DNA from: Thermothelomyces thermophilus ATCC 42464
Taxonomy: Eukaryota; Ascomycota; Sordariomycetes; Sordariales; Chaetomiaceae
Direction: 5' to 3'
Length of the DNA stretch: 64,000 nucleotides
NCBI RefSeq assembly: GCF_000226095.1
Contig: NC_016478.1
Location: 2,718,001-2,782,000 of the forward strand
Shown here in pieces: positions 48,323 to 57,987 of the stretch. Made by a program: the position numbers and the translations under genes. The notes beneath the pieces were generated by a model, which was not told the DNA's origin, made no database searches, and was given only the letters and a program-made list of their open reading frames with translations. Each line of letters opens with the position of its first letter. Positions within the stretch are counted from its first letter, which is position 1.

Positions 48323-48847
48323 TCAGAAGGTACTCTCCTGCTTGATTCTGGTTCCGTCAACAACCATGTCTAGCGGAAGTAGGAAAACCTCGGGCCCAAG
48401 GATCTCGGCGACAGCACCTGCAAAACCATCTGCGCCCTCGGGGAGCTTGGCCCGACCCAACGCCCCGAGGAGAAGGAGGTAAAATTGGCCATGTGGGAAG
48501 CCGCGTGGGAAGAGGCTGATGTCCGCCGCGGCGAAAAAGCAGAGGTTGCGCAGGTCGACGACGAACAACTGGAGCATCTCAAGAACACACAGGACTTCGC
48601 CTTGCTACGCTCCGTCAAAATGGCCATCAGTCGTATCGCTGCCTAGGTACGGCATAAACTTGGAAGGCGCCAGATGGTCATGCTCGCGTTGCCATTTTCC
48701 CTTATCCACGAGTCGAGATGACCTGAGGCCGAGACTCGAGTCTCCTCGCTTCCTTATTTCTGAGCCGCCGACAAAACAAATTACGAAGATCGAATGTGAA
48801 GGCGTTCTGGGAAAGGGCCTGATTTTCGCCAGGGATAACTGGATCAA
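48323..48847 (-). pseudogene. Possible remnant of an unidentified gene (interrupted frame)
   Basis: Two consecutive stretches in the same minus-strand frame, separated by a single stop, total about 174 codons. The downstream part is the more convincing: MLQLFVVDLRNLCFFAAADI, LFPRGFPHGQFYLLLLGALG and DGFAGAVAEILGPEVFLLPL have hydrophobic patterning and a GC-rich third codon position like the real genes nearby. The upstream part includes SKFMPYLGSDTTDGHF. I recognise no family. It may be a decayed host gene, an exon of a gene whose other exons I missed, or chance. Confidence 0.35.
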
Positions 48848-49848
48848 GAGAGCAAGAGAGGCCGTTCGAAATTCAAGTCAACTCCTAATTACTAGTAATT
48901 AGGGATCGCACTTAGTATACAGGATCTCCAGGTGCTTGCCCCAGGTATATGGGTGGATATTTAGGTATGTATGTACATACATACCTTACCTAAAGCATGC
49001 AGTCTAACTAAGGGACTGCTACTGTCCACTCATAGCGATAGTACTACTTCGTAGGTAATCCGTCAATCTGGAGCATGTGTCTTGCACGCATATACATGTA
49101 GTGCGGCCCTGCGCTAAGTTTCTCAATGGTTAAGGGATGCAATTAGCACTGCATCGTGATCATGTATGTACTGTACATACCCGTTGTGTGCACAACGCAC
49201 GGGGCGAACCGTCTGGTCTCGCGCGGTGCTAGGCGGACTGATGGGCTTTCTGCGGCCCCACGCGTTGGTGCTTGATTCGGCGTGATAGATTACCCGGACC
49301 ACTGCCGTGCGAGTGGATCTGGGGCTGGGGGGAGGCTCTGAGTGGCGGCTGATGCGTGAGACCCCCGTGGCTCAGCTTGGCCAATCCGTGATGCCAGGAG
49401 GCCACACCATCCGGCGGCTGGAACTCTCTGCCCCCCTTCCCTTTCCAGAGGGTTTGCGAGGATTGAACATAACAGCTCGTTGGACGTGCTGAAGAGGCTT
49501 TGGAGGGTCCCAAGGCGCAGCCTTGTGGAGCATCAGGGTCCCCGGAGTAGCTTAATCGGCGCTGCCACATCTCGCTTGAGAAAGGGGCGCGGGTCTTGCG
49601 CTTGGCATGCCCCCGCAGTGGGTGAGCTTCTGGATCGGCAGCCTTACTCGTACACAGTAGTACCTCCAGGTCAATAACTGTGAAGATATGTCAAATATAC
49701 TACACAACACTTCTCCAAACAACGAAACAAGAAACAGTGGGGAAAGCATAGATTTTTCCCGCCAGTGACACACAACAAAAGGACATCACCTCAGGCATCA
49801 GGAAATTCAAGCTGGTTAGCGGCAGTCGCAATTCTAGCAGATACGGAA

Positions 49849-52018
49849 ATGCAGGCCTATCCCAACGGCGGGGCCATGCCCGCAGGTTACGGTCAGCCCC
49901 AGACAACGCTTCCAATTCTCACTCTGGACAGCGGCGACGATGACGGCTTCGAATACTCGGCCTTCGTCTACAATCAGCAGAACCTAGACTACCTGACCGC
50001 GGATGGCCCTGGGTCCGGATCAGGGTCAGAATCCGGATCCGGACTGCCCATCAACACACCGTCGCCCTCCTCGAGCTCCAGCTTCTCGGGCCCGTCATTC
50101 CAGACTCTCACCCCGCAGCAGCAGCAACACCAACAACAACACCAACAACAACAACCACAACATCAACAACTCCCACCCTTGATGGCTCTGCCCGTGGGTT
50201 ACACTGCAACAGTCGGACGGAGCAACAGCGGCGGCAGCAGCAGTTCCGAAGGGCAGGCCGTGGTGCCCAAGCCCCGACTGGAGCGGCGCGGGCATACCAA
50301 GAGTCGACGCGGGTGCTACAACTGCAAGCGTCGGCGAATCAAGGTGCGTCTGGAAGTCAAGCGAGACAGTAACCGGGGGAGAACGCAGGGACTGACTTAG
50401 AACCCGTGCCTCCGACGGGAGTGCTCAGTGTCAAGAGACGAAGCCTGCATGCGGGCACTGCGTGAAGCAAGGGCTTAAGTGCGAATACCCCACGCTGCCG
50501 ACAATTGTGCATCAGGTACGTACGACGCTGGCCAGTGTGCATACGTACCGGGTACTTGACGTACAAACACTTCCCAGTACATCTCTGGGTAAGTGAGGCA
50601 AGAGGAACGGCCAGATGGGCTAACAAACAACGACATCAAAACAGCCACAACACAAGATCCCCCTATTCAGCCTCCAGGACATGCGCTTCTTTCAGCACTT
50701 CCTCCTCAACTGCTACCCGCACCACCCGATCGGGTCCGAAGAGATCTGGACGCACGAGATCCCGTGTCTTTCGGAAAAGGCATGAACCCCATTCTGTTCT
50801 CTGCTACAACTCCAACGTTTGCAATCTTCTCTGTGGTGTCATATACGCAGACGCAAACAGACACGCGCACATCGACTAACAGTGTCGCAAAACCCAGTAT
50901 GAATATCTGATGCACGCCATCCTGGGCTATGCCGCGTCGGAGCTCATGACCAGGCAAGACCGGTCGCTGGCCGAAGCGGCCATGTCGCACCGGTACAAGG
51001 CCATTAAAGCCATCAAGAAATCTCTCGCCCAGTCGTCCTCCATCTCCCCCTCCCCCTCCCCTGACAGCGGCCGTAGAACCCCACCCGCCACAACGTCGTC
51101 GTCGTCGCCGGCCGCACGAAACAGCAACGACGAGGGCGGAGGCGGCAGAGGAGGCGGCAGAGGAGGAGGAGGAGGAGGAGGAAAAGACGACCCCATGTTC
51201 GAGGAGGGCAACGCGCTCATGGCGACGTGCTTCGCGCTGACGTACCAATCGGTGCTGCTCGAGGACGGCATGGTCGAGTACATGACCTTCATCCGCGGCA
51301 TAATCATAGTGGCGATCCAGATGTACTGCCGCGGCGCCCACCTGCTCTTCGGTCAATTCCTGGGCGACCGCCAGCAGGAGACCCTCGAGCCGCACATGCG
51401 CGACCTGCCGCTGATCGACGCCGACTGGACCGCCCGCGCCGTCCGCGCCGTCGAGGACCTGCGGCCCCTGGTCGACGGGGTCGAGGGGAGGGAAGTTGAG
51501 CGGCGGTACTGGGAGCTCCTGGGCGAGATGGGCAGGAGGCTGAGCGTTAGTTCTTGGAAGGGTACGCTGTCTCCTTTTTCTTTTTTTTCCCTTACCTCTC
51601 TCTCTCCCTTTTTTTCCCTGTCGCTGTTTCATTTTGCCTTTGTCTCCCGCGGGTCAAGCCGGTACTGACGAGACGATCTCCAGCATACCTCGCGCTGTCG
51701 GAGCACTACGCATGGTGGATGATGCTCCCCCACAACAAGTTCCAGCGGCTGATCGACCCCGAAAACCAGGTGGCCGTCGTGCTGGGAGCACACTGGATCG
51801 CCTTCGAGCAGATCATGGCCACCATCTGCCAGGCCGAACAGAGGGCCGCGGCCAAGATGCCCAACCGGTCCGGCACGGGGGTCAGCCTGGGCAACATCGG
51901 ATGGCTCAGGTATCTCAACTCGCAGGTCGACCCGGAGCATCGGCCGTACAACGAATGGCCGATGTGGGTCGAGGCGCAGCTCAATCGTGACCCGGGCTTC
52001 TTTGGCAAGTGCCGGTGA
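49849..52018 (+). CDS. Zn2Cys6 fungal transcription factor
   Basis: Five exons: 49849-50343, 50429-50515, 50645-50779, 50898-51561 and 51684-52018. They give 571 residues in frame. The N-terminus is Ser/Gly- and Gln-rich. The binuclear zinc cluster spans intron 1: GCYNCKRRRIK joined to CQETKPACGHCVKQGLKCEY, with all six Cys in C-x2-C-x6-C-x5-C-x2-C-x6-C spacing. Downstream is an alpha-helical regulatory region: FSLQDMRFFQHFLLNCYPHH, YEYLMHAILGYAASELM, and later YLALSEHYAWWMMLPHNKF. A Gly/Arg- and Ser-rich insert (51040-51180) interrupts it. The exon 3/4 junction needs a GC-AG intron (50780-50897), because the only upstream GT (50764) is out of phase. Such proteins bind CGG-containing DNA; the target pathway is unknown. 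Confidence 0.87.
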
Positions 52019-53140
52019 AGGAACGGGTGTCTGCTCAAGACCGTACAACCTCGTATAATAGAGTGAAGCGGTCGCTGCCAAATAACGTTTGTTTCGAGAT
52101 ACAAGGCAAAGAAATTAAAAAAAGACAAAGGACACAAGAAAACCTGAAAATAATAATAATAAAATAGGGAAACTTGGAACAATAACGGTTGCGGCGTCTA
52201 GCGCTGATGGATTCACTGCTCCGGTCCGAAGTCCAGTTTGTTTTCAGTATACGGATTAATACTCCTCTGTAGAGTCGACAGCCTCTCTTTGCTCCTCTCC
52301 CTCTGTTCCACGCAGCAGCTTGTCGAAAAATAACCACCTCGACTCAAAGCCACCTGCGATATGTACACCGCCGTCGCAGTGAGCAATAAGAGCACTGCGA
52401 CCCAAAGATTTGAGATGCCCAGCCAAGAAGCCACCTCACCCTCACAGCTTCTGTGTAATCCGTTCAATCGGAGAGTTACTGTGCGAGGTTGAATTGGGTG
52501 GGCCCTTGATGTGCACAGCCCCACAGCGTAACCCACCAAGTTGTGGCTCCTGCCCCCCAGGCCCCACCGTCGTATTTCGCATTCCTCTTCGAGGTGGGTC
52601 TTGAAGCACGCCAAGCGACCCGAGACGCGGGAAAGACAGGCCAAGCCCTGACCAAACCAGCCAATGAATCGCCGATAGTATCGCCAAAATGATGGGGAAC
52701 CGACGCTTGATTGCATTCTTATCGACAGCCACAGTATGGCGATGAAGCCAAAAACGATGAACCCAAGTTAAGAGGCGGGTTTGCGCCCGCACACGTTGCA
52801 AGGTGCGGGGCGCGTATCCTTCGTTTTCTCGTGTGATTGGTAGGAGGGTCGACCGTTGGGCATCTCCCGATGACATGAGCGCGGAGCCGCCGAGCCTAGT
52901 GTATTGAATGCCCGGCGAAGGTATACAAGAACCCATAATTGCGGAATATATATAACGGTGTTTCAAGTTTCATCGTCTTCAGTCTGTACCACCATACTCT
53001 TACCAAGGCAACAACTCGCGCCACTCCAAGGCCTAGAATACACTGGCTCGACAAGAACAAGAAGCAAAGAACCAAAGGGAAAAGAAAAAACAAAGAGCGA
53101 GAAATATAAAACACCGAGAAATTACACAGTCCACATCACC
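52019..53140. other. Spacer between Zn2Cys6 and 411-residue protein genes
   Basis: No gene supported in 1.1 kb. A GTATACGGATTAAT motif lies at 52246-52259. The purine-rich last 100 bases probably form the leader of the next gene. Confidence 0.6.
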
Positions 53141-54376
53141 ATGGCGACGACCTATCTGCCGCGCACCGACACAGGGTCCACGAGCCCACCGCGCTACACT
53201 CCCCAAGAGCAGCAAGAATACGAGCTGGAGCGCCTCGGCAGCAGCTCGCCCTCCATCCTCAGCGCGCCGCCACCCTACACCACCGACGACGCCGGTGCCG
53301 ATCCCTCCTCCCGGCCCTTCTGCCCAACCGTCCACCTCCAGATCCACACCACCGGCAAGTCCTGGTTCTCCCTGCCCCTCCCGCCACGGCCCGATCCCAT
53401 CCCCGTCTTCGCCCTCCCCCCGGACGACCCAAGCAGCCGGAGCCCCTCGGCCCGCAACAATGTCGCCCTGCCGTGGTTCACCTCCTTCCGGCCGGAGCGC
53501 TACTCGGGGAGCTGCTACCTGCAGCAGTCGCCCGCCGCCTTCTTCTCCTCCTCCTCCTCCCCCTCCTCATCCTCATCTTCTTCTTCGGCGGCGGCGGCGG
53601 GGGGTCCCACCATCGTAGCGACGACCACCTACCGCTTCGGGCCCGGCCGGCCCCCAGTCGTCCGCCTCTTCTCCCCCGCGCGCGGGCCCGGCCCGGACCC
53701 GGCCACCGTCCGCCGCATCCTCTTCCCTTCTTCCTCCAAGGAGGAGGAGGAGGAGGAGGAGGAGGAGGCCGATGACGACGACGACGACAACGACAACAAG
53801 CCGTGGGACACGTTCGCGGTGACCTCGCTCGGGCTGCTGACGCGCGCCGTCGGGTTCCGCTCCCGCCTCGGCACCTTCCAGTGGCGGTACGCGGGCCGCG
53901 GGGAGCGGCGCGCCTTCGCGCGGGAGCTGTCCTCGTCCTCCTCCTCGTCCTCCTCCTCCTCCTTACCGTCCGCGTCGGCGGGGCAAGGCGGCAGCAGCAA
54001 GGAGGAGGAGGCGGACGTGGCCAACATGCTGGTCCTGGAGCGCGTCGTGCGCGTCGCCGTGGCGCCGGCCGCCGCAGACAGAGGGAGAGGGGGCGGGAAG
54101 CGCGAGCGGGAAGAAGAGGTGCGGACGGTGGTCGCGCGGTTCGTCCGCGGCGACGGGTTCCGGACCCCCGGCAGCGGCGCGGGCGCCGCCGGCAACGGCG
54201 GCAGGCTGCTGGTCGACCTGGGCCTGTGGGAGGGCGGGGACGGCAAGGGCGAGAGGGAGATGGCCCTCGTCATGGTCGTGGCCACCTGCCTGCTCATGCT
54301 CAAGAGGGAGATCGACCGCAGGCGGGCGCAGCAGATCGCCATCATGGCTGGCGCGGGAGGGGGCGGCGGTTCTTGA
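53141..54376 (+). CDS. Conserved hypothetical protein with Ser- and Glu/Asp-tracts (tubby/LURP-like fold possible)
   Basis: Single exon, 411 residues; ATG at 53141 in the context CATCACCATGGCG. The N-terminus is Pro/Ser-rich with PPRYTPQEQQEYELERLG and a SAPPPYTTDD stretch containing a PPPY motif. The middle has alternating short strands and low-complexity inserts: FRPERYSGSCYLQQSP, TTTYRFGPGRPPVVRLF, KPWDTFAVTSLGLLTRA and FRSRLGTFQWRYAGRGERRA. Between them are poly-Ser runs and a Glu9 then Asp-rich block. The C-terminus, RLLVDLGLWEGGDGKGERE plus MALVMVVATCLLMLKREID, ends in a hydrophobic helix followed by RRRAQQ. The strand pattern with a final helix recalls the tubby C-terminal-like/LURP-one fold seen in fungal proteins; this is a tentative inference. 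The function is unknown. Confidence 0.72.
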   Translation: MATTYLPRTDTGSTSPPRYTPQEQQEYELERLGSSSPSILSAPPPYTTDDAGADPSSRPFCPTVHLQIHTTGKSWFSLPLPPRPDPIPVFALPPDDPSSRSPSARNNVALPWFTSFRPERYSGSCYLQQSPAAFFSSSSSPSSSSSSSSAAAAGGPTIVATTTYRFGPGRPPVVRLFSPARGPGPDPATVRRILFPSSSKEEEEEEEEEADDDDDDNDNKPWDTFAVTSLGLLTRAVGFRSRLGTFQWRYAGRGERRAFARELSSSSSSSSSSSLPSASAGQGGSSKEEEADVANMLVLERVVRVAVAPAAADRGRGGGKREREEEVRTVVARFVRGDGFRTPGSGAGAAGNGGRLLVDLGLWEGGDGKGEREMALVMVVATCLLMLKREIDRRRAQQIAIMAGAGGGGGS

Positions 54377-55809
54377 AATCGGCGGTTTTGAGGGCGGCGG
54401 GGTCTTAGAGGTGGGTGTGCACAGAGAACTTCTTGTTGTTGATTATTATACCCGTGGGAAACAGGTGGTTGAGCTGGAATATTCTTCTTTTTTTCCTTCC
54501 CGCCTCTTCGTTTGGTTCCGTCTCTGTTTTACCCAGCTGGGTCTCTCCACTATTAATTACTACCGGCTCGGGATTGACGCTTAGCTTGTTGGTTGTAAAC
54601 TTGTTTGAGTTGGTGTAATACCCCATGATTTGAATTTGATACCATTAGTGCTCTCAAGGAATTTCTGCTCGTTGACGTGTGTAAGTAAAGTGGTTCACCG
54701 ATGGCCTCCGGAAAAGGAAAGATTCTCCACGCAACGCTAAATCCCTTCAATTATATAATTACGTGGTGTGTATGGCAGACGACGGCAACAAGACGTAAAT
54801 AGTAAAGAAGCGACTTAATTCTTATCCAGATTGGTAGGCGACACCAACCCTACCTAGATAATTACTCAGCACTATTGTGAATTATACCCCCTTTACTCCC
54901 AAGGGGCCGGCCACTCAGGCTCCACGGCTGCGCTCTGTGGGTAATGTTGTTATCTGTATAATTAACTACCATTTCCTAAAAAGGCAATACTTCCAAGCGG
55001 GGATCATAGTTACCGTCTCTATAACCAACCGAAGAGGAGCTCCTCTGATTCCAGAGCTCGGGTCTTTGAATTTTCATAAAGTTGACTTCACCCCGAGAGG
55101 TGAACGCTTGCGGGCAGCAAGTCCATTGGCTACCTATGTAGAAGCAAGCGAAGCTGAGTCTGCCATGACTTGTAGCACCTTAGTATATCATAATCTCTTT
55201 CACAGGAACAAGGAACAGGAACTAATTAGGCCGTGCCTCTCATGTTGCGCCTCTAATTAGGTGAGCAGATCTGTAGCGAGTCTATCTGACCTTCGAGATC
55301 AGCTCGTAGCAACTGATGAGATGAACCCGCCATTGCAGGCGTCTCAGGTAATTGTGCACTCTCTACAACGCCGCAAATCAAGCAGCATTATGATCTGAAT
55401 GAACAATTCGAATAGACGAGTGGGGACAAATATACCCCATTGCTTCCAGAAAGAGCCGGAAGCCACAACCGTTGAGCCAACCAAAATGCAGACCTTCCTC
55501 ATCCCAGACCAATCATCCGCTGCGGTTATCAACCACGGCCTGTGTAAGGTTCGGTTCAATCTCCAATTCTTTCCAAGGTATCAAAAATCGCGACCCTCTT
55601 CCCAACCCAAACTTGTGTGTATGCCATAAAAAGGAAAAAAAAAAAAAAAAAGAACAAGTAAAGAAAAGGATCCAAAAAAAAAAACGCATTAAAATCAGCT
55701 GATCCGTGTCGTCCCTCGACAACCGTTGTGAGTGACCGCCAACGCCGAATGTCCCATTCACCCCGTGTCAAGATTGTGTATTCGTAAAGGGCGTCGTACC
55801 AGCGATCGC
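54377..55809. other. Convergent spacer, lower GC, before PFK-2/FBPase-2
   Basis: No gene supported in 1.4 kb. The stretch 54640-55420 is noticeably less GC-rich than its neighbours, with many TAATTA/AATTAG words. An A-run at 55636-55651 and another at about 55675-55684 precede the PFK-2 stop codon. Confidence 0.5.
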
Positions 55810-57987
55810 TCACGAGTTCCTGTCAACCGTCTTCCGCGGCTTGTAGTTGGGCAACTCATCAAACCAAAACGTCTCCTCGTTGTATTTGTACGCGTGGAAC
55901 TCGATGCCGTACGGCTTAGGTTCGATGGCGTACAACATGCCAAGCGGCATGTCGAGATCTGCAATGTCGTCTCTCGTGAGATCCATGAAATAGGCCATCA
56001 AGACGCGGCAGACGGACCGGTGCCCAATGATGAGGACGTGGTCCGTGATGCGCTCAATCTCGCGCACCATATCCCGGAGCCTGCTGATGATTTGCAGGTA
56101 GCCTTCGCCACCCAAACCGGGGTAGATATACTGGAGCTTATCCCTGGCTCGTTTCTCAAACTCCTCTGGATACTTCTCGGCAATCTCCTCGTATGTCATG
56201 CCCTCGAATGCGCCCGCGTTCATCTCGTTCAGCATCTCCCAAGCCTTGACATCGTAGTCGTCATCCGCCTCGAAGTATTCCGCCGTCTCGATACTGCGCT
56301 TGAGCATCGAAGTCCAGACGCAGAAATTCTTGTCGTCTAGCTCCTGAAACAGCTCCGGATAGGGTGGCGTGTTGTCACCTGGCTGCGGCGGAAAGTTGGA
56401 CGATGCGATCTTGTTCTTCTGCTGAATGAGCCACTCCTTGCGTTTATAGGTGATAAAGTTGTACAGAGCTTGGCCGTAATAGTGACCGCGCTCCGTCAGC
56501 TCTGAGTCACCGCCGAGCCTATGCGCCCTGTTATCCTCGCTCTGACCGTGGCGTGTGATCCAGATTTGCCTGGGGGATAGGTTGAACGTGGTAAGGTACG
56601 AGACAATACCGCCGCTCAGGAAGCCCCGGAGTCGGTGCTGGATGATCTTCCGGCCCACGTCGATCATCTGCAAGCTGTTAGTCAACGAATGACGTTTTTT
56701 ATTTTGTGGGGAAGGGGGAAGAGGGGGGAGAGTCAACGAGACGTACCTGAATGTATTGCAGGTCATTATCCTCCTCCCACTTACCGAGCGGTTCATAAGC
56801 GCTCTCGTATGCCGCCACTCGTTTCTTGAAATCCTCCAGGGCCATGTGCGGGTCTTGATCCTTGTAATCTGGACCAAAGAGCTTGAGACGCATGTTTGCC
56901 TCCAGGAGCTGCGTCGTGTTAGCCGAGGAAACTGGAGCAATGGAGCGTGCGGGACATGGTACTGACATTCTGATCGTGACATACGCTCTCAATGAAGAGG
57001 ATGCCCAACTTCGGCTCCCGTGCCTTGATACGCTCTACAAGAAGCTTCCGCCGTTGAATGGTGCTGTTGGTTGCATCCAGAATGCCCACAGCGCCACCTT
57101 GGTGGAGCAGGTAGGTGAGAAGCTCGTCGAGGGTGTCGAGCGCCACCTGCTCGCGGAGCTTGGCCGCGGCTTCGTTCTTCGGATCGAAAAATGCAGCGGA
57201 CTGATCCATTTTGGGGACGGGCTTGCCCTTGTTGAGATCAAGCGCTGTCGGTTCCTCAACAACTATATCCGGGCCCTTCGTGCCCTTGGACAGGATGGTG
57301 GCGGCCTGGCTCGGCACGTCGTGCCCGTTGGCGGCATTAGTCGGAGACGCATCGGTCGGGTTGACCATGCCGGCGGCAATGCGTCGGCGGTTGCCCACAT
57401 TGAAGATCTTGGTATTGTGCTGTTGCCATGACAAGTAGCGCTGAATCTTCTTCGTGATGTAGGATTTGCCTCGGGCTGGTAGGCCGACCATAATGATGAC
57501 CAACTTGGCGGCCACGTCTCTGTCCGGAATGCGGCCATCGGGAGATGCTCTGGAGCGCGTCATCCCTGGGATGTTGAGCGTTGTCGCATGCGGGCGGATC
57601 CTCGGCGTGTGGCTTCCAGAGTTTTGCCTGACCGGAGGACTGTGGTGCGTTGGTTAGCAAGGGTGGCACAAGTGATTCGGGTCGTGCTGCATTGCCCGGC
57701 AACAACGTGCCAAAGCTGTTGACTTACATCCGTGGCGAACCCGGGGCCGTTGAGGATATGCTGCGCGAATACGGCGAGTCGAAATGGAGGCCATTGGGGA
57801 CTCCGATGGGGGGACCGGATTGGCCGGCGCCAGCCGTCCTGAGACTCTCCTTCAGCGCATTGGTTAAGGCTGGCGAAGGTAAGACGCTGTGAAGCGGGTG
57901 CGTTTCTGCTCCATGATGGCTATCGCCGATGGCTTGAATCGTGGGTGAAGAGGGATCAGAAGCCGTTGCACCCATCCGATGGCTCAT
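55810..57987 (-). CDS. 6-phosphofructo-2-kinase/fructose-2,6-bisphosphatase
   Basis: Four exons on the minus strand, 57987-57728, 57639-56967, 56908-56747 and 56667-55810, give 650 residues; introns are 88, 58 and 79 nt with CTAAC branches for the first, second and third acceptors. A Pro/Ser-rich N-terminus precedes the kinase domain: KLVIIMVGLPARGKSYITKK (Walker A), KIFNVGNRRR, AVGILDATNSTIQRRKLL and FIESVCHDQN. The phosphatase domain starts QIWITRHGQSEDN with the phospho-accepting His and Arg, then MLKRSIETAEYF, NEMNAGAFEGMTYEEIA with the acid Glu, and VLIIGHRSVCRVLMAYF with the second catalytic His. Both halves therefore look intact and the enzyme is probably bifunctional, setting fructose-2,6-bisphosphate and so glycolytic flux. 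A roughly 45-residue insert (near 57230-57360) interrupts the kinase domain. Confidence 0.92.

Larger units (their letters stand above)
43833..49848. other. 6-kb gene-poor block between GH128 and Zn2Cys6 genes
   Basis: No full gene supported. Two weak candidates on the minus strand are listed separately (47238-47453 and 48323-48847). The block holds the densest set of GTAC-type motifs in the window: 44761-44775, 45022-45031, 45431-45475, 45537-45551, 45989-46003, 46038-46047, 46540-46553, and a TATGTATGTACATAC run at 48965-48985. Purine-rich and CT/GT simple repeats also occur. The first part probably includes the 5' leader of the GH128 gene. Confidence 0.5.

Noticed and set aside
50706-51632. 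308-codon frame antisense to the Zn2Cys6 gene
   Set aside because: Arg/Gly/Ala-biased translation opposite conserved exons; no independent signal.
54877-55260. 127-codon plus-strand frame in the lower-GC spacer
   Set aside because: No ATG at its start and no motif; possible old repeat but nothing to name it.
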